64,000 nt of DNA from Azolla caroliniana (GCA_043228905.1 JBHGNT010000008.1:18042001-18106000); one strand, 5' to 3'. Positions 25,517 to 37,135 are shown, counted from the first letter of the stretch. Notes: generated from the letters alone by a model not told the origin. Program-made: numbers and translations.

Positions 25517-26424
25517 TGTTGGGAGATAGGTCCCTCCGGATGGGAAGGGAGAAGAACAGCGCCGATGAACAAACTCGGCCGAGGCCGAAACCGGATAAGG
25601 AGTACCCGGCTACGGAGAGCCGGATGATACAGACCCGGTGAAGACCGGATGAGAAGTACCCGGCTACGGAGAGCCGAATGATACAGACCCGGTGAAGACC
25701 TGATGAGAAGTACCCGGCTACGGAGAGCCGGATGATACAAACCCGATGAAGACCGGATGAGGAGTACCCGGCTACGGAGAGCCGGATGGTGCAGACCCGG
25801 TATGAACCGGATGAAGAGACATATTCGTAAATATGTTTTCTGAGAGTTCATCGAGGAGGAGTACCCGGCTATGGAGAGCCGGATGATATAGACCCGGTGA
25901 AGACCGGATGAGGAGTACCCGGCTACGGAGAGCCGGATGGTGCAGACCCGGTATGAACCGGATGAAGAGACATATTCGTAAATATGTTTTCTGAGAGTTC
26001 ATCGAGGCTATATTTGTAAATAGCCGAAAAGTCATATTAGTATAAATATGAATTAGGGCAAACTTTTAGTAGTTGTTGTTGTCATTCTTGTTGGTGCAAG
26101 AATAGAGTGTGTGCGTAACTGTACAGAGAGAGAGAGAGAGAGAGAGAGAAAGAGGTCGTTGCCTCTGTTGTAACCGCCACCTGTGGCGAAGATCTGTGAG
26201 CACGAGGTCGGTGCCTCAGTGAACTCACTGTTGTATATTCTTACATAGTGACAGTTTGCAGCCCGTGGGCTGCCGTGGTTTTTCCCCTAGTTTGGGGTTT
26301 TCCACGTAAACCTCTTGTGTATCTTCCTCTTCCTCTTGTCGTGTTTTATTTCCCGTTTTTTGTGTATCATTCTAAGCTCGGTTGTGGCCGAGCGTTGTGC
26401 ATAAGGAACGACCAGTTCCCGTCA
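25517..26424 (+). repeat. 5' LTR of the copia element
   Basis: 908 bp with TG...CA ends. It contains a four-copy 54-bp array, a 151-bp tandem duplication (GAGACATATTCG at 25816 and again at 25967) absent from the 3' LTR, a TATA box TATAAATA at 26041-26048 and a GA run near 26125-26150. In the last ~290 bp I count about 8 differences from the 3' LTR. Confidence 0.93.
25591..25806 (+). repeat. 54-bp tandem array inside the copia 5' LTR
   Basis: Four units starting at 25591, 25645, 25699 and 25753. The core reads GAGTACCCGGCTACGGAGAG followed by CCGGATGATACAGACCCGG. CCGG-rich imperfect palindromes recur in each unit. The same array, about four units long, occurs in the 3' LTR at about 30584-30800. 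The unit equals 18 codons, so the minus strand stays open through it. Confidence 0.9.
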
Positions 26425-26426
26425 AG

Positions 26427-26438
26427 TGGTATCAGAGC
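26427..26438 (+). other. Copia primer-binding site
   Basis: TGGTATCAGAGC, complementary to the 3' end of plant initiator tRNA-Met, two bases after the 5' LTR. It primes minus-strand DNA synthesis in copia elements. Confidence 0.93.
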
Positions 26439-26453
26439 GAAACGACACAAAAA

Positions 26454-29400
26454 ATGGACGAATCGTTTGGCGGCATGTTCAAGCTCACCGGCTCCAATTA
26501 TTCAGTGTGGAAGTCGAAGATGAGGGACATGCTCATGGTTAAAGACCTCTGGCTGCCGGTTCAGTTCGGGGACAAGAGACCGGACAAAATCGACGCCGCG
26601 ATATGGGAGGTGATGCACATGAAGACAATGGCGTACATACGGTGCTTCATCGACATGAGCCTATACAACAACTTCAATGAAGAGAGCAAGGCTCATGAGC
26701 TCTGGGAGAAGATCGGCATAATGTTTCAGAACAAAAATGCTGTTAATCAGGTGTCGGTATTCCGGAAGCTAGTAAGACTCCGGTACCAAGATGGCTCCAG
26801 CATGGCGGAGCACATGAATGCCTTCCAGGGGCTGATTCACCAGGCAACATCTTTGGAGGTACCTCTCGCCGATGAGGTACTAGCACTACTCCTGCTCGGT
26901 TCCCTCCTGGATAGTTGGGAAACGTTGGTTGTCACTTTGGGCAATGCCGGGCCTGAAGGAAAGCAGTTATCCCTAGCAAGAGTAAAGTCGAGCTTGCTAG
27001 ATGAGGAGGCGCGTCAGAAGGATAAAGATACGAGCTCCGACTCGAAAGCGCTCCTTACCGAATCGGAACGCGGAAGACATAGAAACCGTAGTCCCCAGAA
27101 CCGGGAGAAGTCGGGGACACGGTCAAAGTCAAGGGGGAGGCCCACTTGCTTCTATTGCAGCAAGCCGGGACACTTCCAAAAGAACTGTCGGCATTTCTGA
27201 AAAGATAAGGAGACCGACGGTACCTATTCGAAGCGGACCCCGAACCGGAACGGTAAAGACCGGAGGGGGCCGGACCAGAAGGGAACGACGGCAATCGCGG
27301 CAAGTGAAGAAGAGTTGATGCTCATCACCGAGGAGAGTGAGATAAACCTTGCCGGCGACGAGATGACCTGGGTGGTAGACTCCGGAGCATTGTTCCACCT
27401 TACCCCGGACCGAAAATGCTTCTCATCCTACTCAGCCGGTGATCACGACTGTGTCCGGATGGGGAATGAAGGTACATGCCGAATTGTCGGCATAGGAGAC
27501 GTGTGGCTGTCGACACCAACCGGATGCAAGTTGCTGCTGAGGGAAGTCCGACACGTTCCGGAGGTTCGACTAAACTTGATATCAGCCGGTCGGCTAGATG
27601 ATGAGGGCTACACGGGTAGCATCCGGAACGGTGTCATGAAGTTCAGCAAAGGGAGCCTGATTGTGGCTCAGGCCCGGAAGGTAAACACACTATACCTGAT
27701 GAATGCCCGGTTATGCCCGGAAGAAGTAAACGTGGCATCCGACACTGCCGGTGAGCTGTGGCACAAGAGGCTGTGTCATATGAGTGAGAAGGGGATGAAG
27801 AGGCTTGCAGACGACAACCTCATTCCAGTGAAGAACGTGCACTTAGAGAAGTGCACTGATTGTCTGGCCGGTAAGCAGAACCGGACCTCCTTCCGACCAA
27901 GGCCACCGATGAGACGTAATGCACCACTGGAGTTGGTGCATACGGATGTGTGTCAGGTAGACATGAAGTCACATGCCGGAGCGCAGTACTTCGTGACTTT
28001 CATAGATGACCACAGCCGGAAGCTGTGGGCCACACCGTTGAAGACGAAGGATCAGGTGTTATCCGTTTTCAAAGTGCTCCACGCGAGAGTGGAAAGAGAA
28101 ACCGGCCGGAAGCTGAAGGCGGTTCGAGCAGATAACGGAGGAGAGTACCGGGGGCAGTTCGAGGAATACTGCCGCTCGAAGGGAATCCGGCTCGAATTTA
28201 TCGTGCCGAGGATGTCGGAACTAAACGGACTGGCCGAGAGGATGAACCGGACCATAATGGAGAGGGTCCGGAGTATGCTAGCGCATGCAAAACTACCCAA
28301 GAAGTTTTGGGCTAAGGCATTGTCGACGGCGACATACGTGATAAACAGATCACCCTCGGTACCCTTGGACGGAGACACGCCACAGAGAGTGTGGACTGGT
28401 AAGGAAGTGTCCTACCGGCATCTGAAGGTGTTCGGGTGTCTGGCGTACGTGCATGTAGCTAAGGACCGGAGAGGAAAGCTAGATCCAAAGACCCGGCCAT
28501 GCATATTCCTCGGTTATGGTGACGATGAGTTCGGCTACCGAGTGTGGGACCCGGTCGACAAGAAGGTATTCCGGAGTCAAGATATTATCTTCATGGAGAA
28601 CAAGACGCTCGCCGACTGGGAGTCGGAGAAGAAGATAATGAACTCCGAGTCGACTGATAAGGATAGACTCTACGATGAGTAGACCCAACCGGCAAGAGAC
28701 CGGTTAGCACTCGAAGGACCAGGCGGTTACGGTGAGGATACCGAACAGGCTGAAGAAGAAGTAGAGGAAGCTGAAACCGGAACCGGCCAAGACCCCGAAT
28801 CGGATTCAGATGAAGAGCAGATGGATGAGCTAGTCACCGAAGCCTAAAGACGGAGATATCCTCTCAGAGAGAGAAGGCCCCCCCGGAGATTTCCGGATGC
28901 AAAGCATGTTCTGCTGACCGATGAGGGGGAGCCGGAAAGCTTCGAAGAAGTGAAGGAAGACACCCACAACCGAAAATGGTTAAGTGCCATGCAGGATGAG
29001 ATGGATTCCCTGCATGAGAACCATACGTACGAATTGGTGGAGTTGCCGAAAGGAAAGCGGGCACCCTGAAACAAGTGGGTGTACAAGTTGAAACCGGGTG
29101 ATGCCGGCAACCCCTCGAGATACAAAGCCAGGATCGTGGTGAAGGGGTTCTAGTAGAAGAAGGGCGTGGACTTCGACGAGATATTTGCCCCGGTAGTAAA
29201 GATGACCTCCATCCGGACGGTGCTGAGTATAGCAGCAAGCATGGACCTCAAGGTAGAGCAGCTGGACGTGAAGACGACATTCCTTCACGGCGACCTCGAA
29301 GAGGAGATCTACATGCAGCAACCGGAAGGATTCGTGGAGAATGGGAAGGAGCACCTGGTATGCCGGTTGAAGAAGAGCCTGTACGGACTGAAGTAGGCTC

Positions 29401-30500
29401 CCCGACAATGGTACCGGAAGTTCGACTCCTTCATGACCGATCAAGGGTACCACAAGACGCAGGCCGATCACTGCGTGTTTGTGAAGAAGTTCGAAGGAGG
29501 TGACTTCTTGATACTCCTTCTGTACGTGGATGACATGTTGATCGTCGGACGTGACCAAGTCAAAATACGGATGCTGAAGAAGGCTCTCAACCGGACCTTC
29601 TCAATGAAAGACTTGGGTCCGGCAAGACAGATGCTGGGGATGCACATCATCTGGAACCAGTCAACGAAGCAATTATGGCTATCACAGGAGAAGTATCTGA
29701 CAAAGGTGCTTCACCGATTCAACATGTCAGAAGCAAAACCGGTCGGATCGACACTTCCGGCAAACTGCAGGCTGTCCGGCAAGCAAAGCCCGAAGACGAA
29801 AGCAGAGAAGGCGGATATGATGAAGATTCCATATGCCTCTGCCGTCGGGAGCTTGATGTACGCAATGGTTTGTACTCGACTGGATATAGGATACGCAGTC
29901 GGAGTGGTGAGCCGGTTCATGAGTAATCCCGGCAAGGAGCACTGGAACGCGGTCAAATGGATACTCCGGTATTTGAAGGGCACTTCAAATATGTGTCTCC
30001 GATTCGGCTCCGGAAAACCTCAACTGGACGGTTTCACCGATTCAGACATGTCGGCTGATGTGGATACCAGCAAGTCTACATCCGGGTATGTAATGACATA
30101 TGCAGGGGGAGCTGTTTCGTGGCAGTCGAGGTTGCAGAAGACAGTTACATTGTCAACCACGGAGGCGGAGTACATGGCAGCTGTGGAAGCCGGCAAGGAA
30201 ATCCTATGGATGAAGGACTTCATCGGAGAGCTCGGTATCCGGCAAGATGAATACCGGCTCTATTGCGACAGTCAAAGTGCCATCCACCTTGCTACGAATG
30301 CGGCCTACCATTCCCGGACGAAGCATATCCAGCGGAGGTATCACTAGATCTGGGAAAGAGTAGATGACCAGGAGTTCGCACTGACGAAGATCCACACGGC
30401 CGAGAACGGGTCAGATATGCTGACCAAAGTGTTGACACCCAACAAGCTGGACGCATGCCGGAAGAGGATCGGACTGGTAAGACACCCCATGCCGGAGTGA
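26454..30500 (+). pseudogene. Copia gag-pol polyprotein, one frame with eight premature stops
   Basis: From ATG 26454 to the terminal TGA 30498-30500 every domain lies in the same frame; no indel is needed. Gag: FKLTGSNYSVWKSKMRD, YQDGSSMAEHMNAF, knuckle CFYCSKPGHFQKNC. Protease: WVVDSGALFHLTPD. GAG-pre-integrase: LWHKRLCHMSEKGM..CTDCLAGK. Integrase: HTDVCQ (D), RADNGGEY (D), GLAERMNRT (E), then VFGCLAYVH and FLGYGDDEFGYR. RT: YKARIVVKGF, FAPVVKMTSIR, YVDDMLIVG. RNase H: DSDMSADVDTSKSTSGY and YCDSQSAIHLA. Premature stops: 27198 TGA, 28680 TAG, 28845 TAA, 29067 TGA, 29151 and 29154 TAG, 29394 TAG, 30345 TAG. Confidence 0.95.
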
Positions 30501-30508
30501 AGGGGGAG
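30500..30508 (+). other. Copia polypurine tract
   Basis: AAGGGGGAG immediately before the 3' LTR (30511), overlapping the end of the pol stop codon. It is the expected plus-strand primer site. Confidence 0.85.
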
Positions 30509-30510
30509 TT

Positions 30511-30980
30511 TGTTGGGAGACAGGTCCCTCCGGATGGGAAGGGAGAAGAACAACACCGATGAACAAACTCGGTCGAGGCCGAAACCGGGTGAGGAGTACT
30601 CGGCTACGGAGAGCCGGATGATACAGAACCGGTGAAGACCGGATGAGAAGTACCCGGCTACGGAGAGCCGGATGATATAGACCCAGTGAAGACCGGATGA
30701 AAAGTACCCGGCTACGGAGAGCCGGATGATACAGACCCGGTGAAGACCGAATGAGGAGTACCCGCCTACGGAGAGCCGGATGGTGCATACCCGGTATGAA
30801 CCAGATGAAGAGACATATTCGTAAATATGTTTTCTGAGAGTTCATCGAGGCTATATTTGTAAATAGCCGAAAATTCATATTAGTATAAATATGACTTAGG
30901 GCAAACTTTTAGTAGTTGTTGTTGTCATTCTTGTTGGTGCAAGAATAGAGTGTGTGCGTAACTGTACAGAGAGAGAGAGA
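30511..30980 (+). repeat. Copia 3' LTR, left part
   Basis: Matches the 5' LTR from its start, including the 54-bp array and TATAAATA near 30884, up to the GA run. At that point LINE-B interrupts it. Confidence 0.92.
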
Positions 30981-33462
30981 AAGAAAGAAAGAAAGATATA
31001 TTAACGTCTTCTAAGGCCAAAATTGGCCCATGAGACAAATGGTTTACAACAAAAATGGGATATTTACCCATTCATCGAAGTAAAAATAAAAAAATAAGAT
31101 GAAAAATAGAGTTTAAGCTAAATAGTTCTAAAAAATAACAAACATGTTTTATATAGAAACATGTTCTACTACAATGAAAATGGTGTTATACAATTGTTAT
31201 TTTCATTTCCATCCAAGTCTCTCGAAGAGAAGCGGAAGGTCAAAGGGTTGCGATGTGGATGTGGCCCGTGGTCCCCATGTAAGAGGTACCCCAACCATAG
31301 CTTCTAGTCGACGTAGCTCACGTTCCCTTATCTTCTTAATCTTGTCTACTCCACGTTGACTTGTTTTGAAGCCCAACATTCGAGGGCGTTTCGTTGTTCT
31401 TTGCATTTCTGCTTCCTCAAGGGAGAGGCCGAGCGGCGTAAGTGTATCCACATTCATCGTCTCCCCTTGTTCCTGAAAAATTACACTAGTTACATGGTGA
31501 TGAATACTAAGAGGGTTATCGTTAGCACTTTGTAATTTATTCTCCCTATGTTGTTTTAGGTCTAAGATATATCTACCTAGTCTCTTTACATTCGGGGTAT
31601 CTAATAGTTTGGAGAGGGTGGGAGAGGGTCCTAGTATGTCTTGGTATTCCGCTCGTATCTTGGCATAAGTTGGGCATTTGCATGTGAAGTGATACTCATC
31701 CTCTATCTCTATGTGGCATAACCTACATAACCTTTCCTCTCTAGGGACTCTATTAGCCCGACCATTCTCAATGTCAAGTTGGTGAGATGATATCCTAAGT
31801 TGTCCAATGGCCACCCTTAGTGCATTTGATAAGAATGTATCTAAATATCTTGGTCGTGTAATAAAGCCTAGCGTAGAGAAGCGCAAGAAGTGTTCCTTAT
31901 AGTACACCATTTTAGATGGGAGTGGTTCTCGTGGGGTGATCCATTTGTATCGAGTGTAAATTTGCCATATTTCTTGGCGTATCACTTTATTACGATCTTC
32001 GTGAGAGATTAAAGTTTGATCAGTCCCATGGTTGTACTTAAGGGGAGGTAGGTTATTAATGTCTATGCCGTTCGCACGGAGCCAACTCACCACGATGCTA
32101 TACCAAGAGCTAGTGTCGCCAGACACATATAAAGATCGAGACGCCTCAAAGGCTCGATGGGATATCCTATCTTGTGGTTGGCTATGTATCCGATGAATAA
32201 AAACTACCACTTGAAAGAGTGCTTCTACTAACATCGGGGGTAGACTGAACTCAGCTCTAATAATGTCATGTGGTACTGTCGATTTGTTTCGGAGTTGACG
32301 TGATAACATCGTCACTAAAGGTCTCTCTAATTGCGTCCACATGAAAGATGGTAAACCTGGAGCCCATACTACTGATGCATACATGAGGGACGGGGTCACT
32401 AATGAGTCAAAAAGCCATCCCTTAGTCCGTGGCTCTTGAAAGTATGTCTGATGGCATTGTCTCTCTAAGAGTGAGAGGGATGCATACCCTCTCGTTAGCC
32501 TATCTTTGGCTGCCTGGGTCATCGAGAATTTACCTGAGCGAGCACTAAAGGTGACTCCCAAGTATACATACGATCCCACTACCTCAACTGGTTTATGAGA
32601 GAGGATTAGGTGACATTGACTCCTAACTCGGGACGATGTATGAAAGATAAGGACTTTAGTTTTCGCTAAATTCACTACCAGTCCTCGTTGTGTACAAAAG
32701 TCATCCAGGGCATTAAGATGCTTTTGTAGGTCGTGTTCTGACTCTGAGAGCAAGACAATGTCGTCTGCGTAGAGTAAGAGACTAACTTGCGTCTCCCCAA
32801 TAGCTACTCCCTTGCCTCCCTTACGAGCAATAAAATCAGTGATCTCATCAATGTAGATCCCAAAAAGAGTCGGTGATAGGGGGCAACCCTGTTTTACACC
32901 AATGGTGCTAGTGAAACAATCGGATAGGCCACCTGGGCATCTTACACACCCAGAGACTTGCTCATATAGGGCATAAATGGCCCAGATCATGTCATCTGGT
33001 ATCTCCAAGCTCTTAAGTCTATCAAACAACCTTTCCCTAGGAACCGTGTCAAAGGCCTTGCGAAAGTCCACAAAGCAACAATATAGTTTCTTCTTACGAG
33101 CCTTTGTCTGGTCAATTAAGCACCTGAGTGTGAAGATATGGTCAATAGTGGAGAAGGCTCGTCTAAAGCCAGCTTGCTCAGGTGCTCGAAGACTTAATGT
33201 TTCCATATAATCACTGAGCTCCGCTTCCATTACTGCACCATATAGTTTAGCGAGCGTATGACCTATCATAATGGTCCTATATGTATTTGGGTCCATTGAG
33301 TCCCCTCCTTTATGTATAGGGGCCCACTGTGTTCATGGCCCATTGTGGTGGAAAACCCTCGGCGAGGGCGCGGTTGAAGATTAGAGCGAGAAGGGGGGCT
33401 AGGCACTCTCGAGCATATATGATGTGCTCGGCACACAATCCTGTGTGGTCCATGGATTTCCT
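30981..33462 (-). mobile_element. LINE-B: 5'-truncated non-LTR retrotransposon in the copia 3' LTR
   Basis: About 2.5 kb on the minus strand. Its 3' end is a TTTC tetramer run (plus strand AAAG repeats at 30981-30996), preceded by a ~190-bp 3' UTR. Its 5' end near 33462 lies inside the reverse transcriptase domain, so endonuclease and ORF1 are missing. It sits in a GA microsatellite of the LTR; GA repeats on both sides hide the target duplication. A related 3'-end fragment is at 3562-3690. Confidence 0.88.
31203..33460 (-). pseudogene. LINE-B reverse transcriptase ORF (5'-truncated)
   Basis: A 697-codon open frame runs from 33296 down to the stop at 31203. Upstream, about 33322-33455, the RT continues in another frame (HIIYARE-, LALIFNRALAEGF, PPQW) and one extra base near 33321 shifts it, so the ATG at 33296 is not the native start. 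RT blocks: GHTLAKLYGAV, EQAGFRRAFSTIDHIFTLR, CCFVDFRKAFDTVPRERLF, GVKQGCPLSPTLFGIYIDE, LLLYADDIVLLS (YADD intact) and YLGVTFSARSGKF. The C-terminus holds a CRLCHIEIEDEYHFTCKCP zinc-finger-like block. Style of RT and finger differs from the L1-type LINE-A. This is the best preserved retroelement frame in the nest, consistent with it being the last to arrive. Confidence 0.85.
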
Positions 33463-33753
33463 GAGAGAGAGAGAGAGAAAGAGGTCGTTGCCTCTGTTGT
33501 AACCGCCGCTTGTGGCGAAGATCTGTGAGCACGAGGTCGGTGCCTCAGTGAACTCACTGTTGTATATTCTTACATAGTGACAGTTTGCAGCCTGTGGGCT
33601 GCCGTGGTTTTTCCCCTAGTTTGGGGTTTTCCACGTAAACCTCTTGTGTATCTTCCTCTTCCTCTTGTCGTGTTTTATTTCCCATTTTCTGTGTATCATT
33701 CTAAGCTAGGTTGTGGCCGAGCATTGTGCATAAGGAACGACCAGTTCCCATCA
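33463..33753 (+). repeat. Copia 3' LTR, right part
   Basis: Continues the 3' LTR from the GA run to its CA end at 33753, aligned to 26134-26424 of the 5' LTR with about 8 differences. The AGACA duplication follows at 33754-33758 and gypsy pol resumes in frame. Confidence 0.93.
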
Positions 33754-33758
33754 AGACA

Positions 33759-36700
33759 AAAGTCTGCATCATCACTGAAGAACGAGTCCCCGTCGCCCTC
33801 AACACTTCGCCGTTATACGCGGAAGGGGTCCATATGCTTGACGGTTTGGCCGATGAGGAGGTCGATGACTTCCTAGATGATCATCCCACGATCATCCCTC
33901 TCTTCGAAATAGATGCCTTACCAACCATCGAGCCATCTAAAGACGAGGAAGTCACGGAGGAGTCACCACCCCAAGATGAACCAGATCCAACCACAGTTGC
34001 CGAACGTGAACTCGCCATTTCACAACGAGTGAAAGCATCAACCCTGGAAACAATAAACCTCGGTTCGGACGAGAATCCCCGTACGTTACAAATTGTCAAT
34101 AATCTACCAACCGGAGAACGGGCATGCCTCGTAAAATTGCTCACCGACTACCAGGATGTTTTCGCTTGGTCTTACACCGATATGAAGGGGCTGGATCCTC
34201 AATACTACCAACATCAAATTCATATCTTACCCGACACTCGGCCGGTTCAGCAGAGGCACTACAGGATGAACCCCAACTATGCCGCTAAAGTCAAAGAGGA
34301 AATTGACAAACTACTCCGAGTGGGCTTCATTCACCCTGTTAAACGGGCCACGTGGTTGAGCCCGATCGTAGTGGTCCCAAAGAAGAACGGAAAAATCCGC
34401 GTCTGCATCGACTATCGGAAGCTTAACGCGGCAACAGTCACCGACGATTTCCCTCTCCCATTCACGGATAGCGTCTCGACACGGTAGCCGGCCACGAATG
34501 CTACAGTTTCCTCGACGGGTTCAGCGGCTATAACCAGATAAGAATGCACCCGGAGGATCAAGAGAAAACCGCTTTCGTCACGGAATGGGGTGTTTTTGTA
34601 GCAGAAGTTATGATGTTCGGTCTAAAAACGGCGCCGGCTATGTTCCAGCGCATCATCACCGAAATCTTTCATGACTACATCTCGACGTTCATGCAAGTCT
34701 TTCTCGACAATTTCGCCGTGTATGGCCATCGACGGGAACACATGACCGAGGTACGACTCTGCTTGGACCGATGTCGCCAAGCTCGATTGAGTTTAAACCC
34801 GGCGAAATGCGCGTTCTTAGTCACCAGCGGCAACCTTCTCGGCTACATTGTCAGTCAAGAAGGCATCGCTATGGACCCGGATAAAGTAAAGGCAATCTTG
34901 AATGCCACCGCACCCTCGAACGCTAAGGCACTAAGCCGTTTTTTGGGACAGATCCGGTGGCACAGCCGAATGATACGACACCTAGCCGATTTCGCGACAC
35001 CTTTACACGTGGTAGTCCATCGCCTTCCTTTCCAACGGACATCAATCGAGGACACGGCCTATCAGACCCTGAAACGAATGTTGTCACATGCCCCGGTGGT
35101 CTAGTCCCCGGTTTGGTCCGAACCGTTTCATGTCTTCGTAGATGCTTCGAACATCGCCATCGGAAGTGCCCTGATGCAATGCACACCCCCGAATTGGTAT
35201 AGGCCCGTGTACTACGCCAGCCAACGGCTCTCGACCGCGGAAAAGAATTACTCCACCACCGAGCGGGAGGCCCTCGGTATGGTTTATAGCATCAATAAAT
35301 TTCGGCATTACCTCTTGGGCCGAAAATTTACCTTTCACGTGGATCACTCGGCCCTTCTTTATTTGGTCAATAAACAAGCCCTCACCGGACGGTTGGCTCG
35401 GTGGATGCTCCTACTACAAGAGTTTGATTTCCAAATTCAGCATCGACCCGGGGTACAACACGCCGTCGCCGACTACTTGAGCCGTCTTGAGTCAGGGGAA
35501 CCGGCAAAAACAACGTACGACGAGCTACCGGACGCCAACCTATTTAACCTGACCACGATACCAGACAATAATGGAGATGAATGGATCACGGAGAGGACCC
35601 ATTTTCTCACTACCGGTGTACCTCCCGAGCACATGACCCTTGACACGAGAAAATGCCTAGCAGTGCGTAGCCGGAATTTTTGCCTCGTCTCAGACATTCT
35701 CTACCACAAAGGCTCGGACGGCATATGGCGTCGAGCGATTCGGCAATTCGAGAAGAACGCCGTTCTTCAGGAAGCCCACCAGGGAGTAGCTGGGGGGCAC
35801 TACGCCGGGGATTCCACGGCAAGGAAAGTTTGGCAAAGTGGATTGTGGTGGCCGACAATGAAGAAAGACGCTCACGAGTTTTGCCGGTAGTGCGATTTGT
35901 GCCAACGACTGGGGCAACCAATGGAACAGTCACGGATGCCACACCAAGCGATTCTTCCGTTGGACCCATTTCAAAAATGGGGTTTGGATTTTGTAGGCCC
36001 TTTCAAACCACCCGCGGCCCAAACAGGGAATAGGTATATTATTGTTGCCACGGATTAGTGCACCAAATGGGTCGAGGCTAAGGCACTCCGAGATAACACG
36101 GCGGCATCCACGGCTAAATTCGTGTACGAGCACCTCTGGTGCCGTTACGGATGCCCAATCGAGCTCATTAGTTATCAAGGTGGGCACTTCATCAATCACA
36201 TAATACGTGAGCTTACACACCACTACGCGGTGGTGCACAAGAAAAGCACACCATACTACCCGCAGGCGAACGGCTTGGCGGAATCGACCAATAAAATCCT
36301 CCAAACCATACTGAAGAAGATCGTCAATGAAAACAAGACCGATTGGGATGACAAACTCCAGAGCGCGTTGTGGGCATATCATACGACTTTCAAAACAAGC
36401 ATCCAATCAACCCCCTTTCGAATGGCGTTCGGGTTAGAAGCCGTAATGCCCGTCGAGTTCCAAGTCTCAAGCCTCCGAGTTCAAGTCAAAGCACGGCTCC
36501 CCGAGGCCCAATCCGAGCAATACCGGCTGGAACAACTCCTCGAACTCGGCGAAGATAGGATAGAGAGTATGGCCCAGCTCGAACAACGCCAACGGCAATG
36601 CAAGGCTTTCATGGATCGACTTCGACACGGGCTGGAAAAGGAGCTCACCATCGGCAAACCGGTTCTTCTTTTTCAAACACGACTCGGGTCTATGCCGGGA

Positions 36701-36799
36701 AAATTAAGATTTCGGTGGACCGGTCCATTCTGGATTATCGACGAGTTCAACGGGATGTTCCAGCTCGGCACGCTCGCCGGCAACACTTTTAAAAGCTAG
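33759..36799 (+). pseudogene. Gypsy pol: reverse transcriptase, RNase H, integrase
   Basis: RT: LLTDYQDVFAWSYTDMKGL, WLSPIVVVPKKNGKIRVCID, YRKLNAATV, then a frameshift near 34480, and GYNQIRMHPEDQEKTAF, MFGLKTAPAMFQRI. The active site reads FLDNFAVYG: the second Asp of the xxDD box is Asn (AAT at 34709-34711). RNase H: FVDASNIAIGSALMQ, TTEREALGMVYSINKFRHYL and HVDHSALLYL. Integrase: HHCC finger (HQGVAGGHYA...CDLCQ), core LDFVGP, then SYQGGHF where catalytic Asp has become Tyr (TAT at 36173-36175), and GLAESTNK (Glu kept). Stops: TAG 35102, TAG about 35888, TAG about 36056. The C-terminus reads MPGKLRFRWTGPFWI and ends at TAG 36797. Not functional as it stands. Confidence 0.92.
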
Positions 36800-37135
36800 C
36801 CCAATGGTTTCCGACTTCGACCATATCGAGGGACTACACCACCCAACCCATTTACCGAGCCACACGGCACAAACAAGTTTCGGGAGACCACCACAGAGGA
36901 GGCCACGTGTCCCCCTGAATAAGGACTCACCCACCTTCTTGAAATTAATAAAAGTAGTAGTAGGTAGGATTAACCATAGTTTAGCCACCGATTACCTACA
37001 CCTACACCACCCACCTAGGCACCCACAATTTTAGGAGCACCCCTCGCCACCACTCATTTAGTACCTATTTAAGCACATGCAAAGCACTAGAAGCACCTCA
37101 CTCACCTTCAGGACACGTGGTGCTAGTCACTTATT
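36800..37135 (+). other. Gypsy spacer between integrase and the extra coding region
   Basis: About 340 bp with no domain recognised; partly ACCACC/ACACC-rich and AT-poor. It might contain a promoter or splice site for the downstream region; TTAAGCACATG near 37069 is not a convincing TATA box. Confidence 0.4.

Larger units (their letters stand above)
25517..33753 (+). mobile_element. Ty1/copia LTR retrotransposon inserted in gypsy pol
   Basis: 5' LTR 25517-26424 and 3' LTR beginning at 30511 both open TGTTGGGAGA; the 3' LTR ends at 33753. The flanking duplication AGACA is at 25512-25516 and 33754-33758. Primer-binding site TGGTATCAGAGC (initiator tRNA-Met complement) is at 26427-26438; polypurine tract AAGGGGGAG lies just before the 3' LTR. 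Integrase precedes RT, which defines copia. Without LINE-B in its 3' LTR it is about 5.75 kb. The 3' LTR is split into 30511-30980 and 33463-33753 by LINE-B. Confidence 0.96.

Noticed and set aside
25423-25851. Minus-strand open frame with repeated 18-residue units in the copia LTR
   Set aside because: It arises because the 54-bp repeat is a multiple of three; no start context or family match, and it lies in LTR regulatory sequence.
28844-29558. Long minus-strand frames opposite copia RT
   Set aside because: Antisense of a GC-rich coding region; plus-strand RT motifs are unambiguous.
33266-33532. Separate 88-codon minus-strand gene
   Set aside because: It is the shifted-frame reading of the truncated LINE-B RT start plus LTR sequence.
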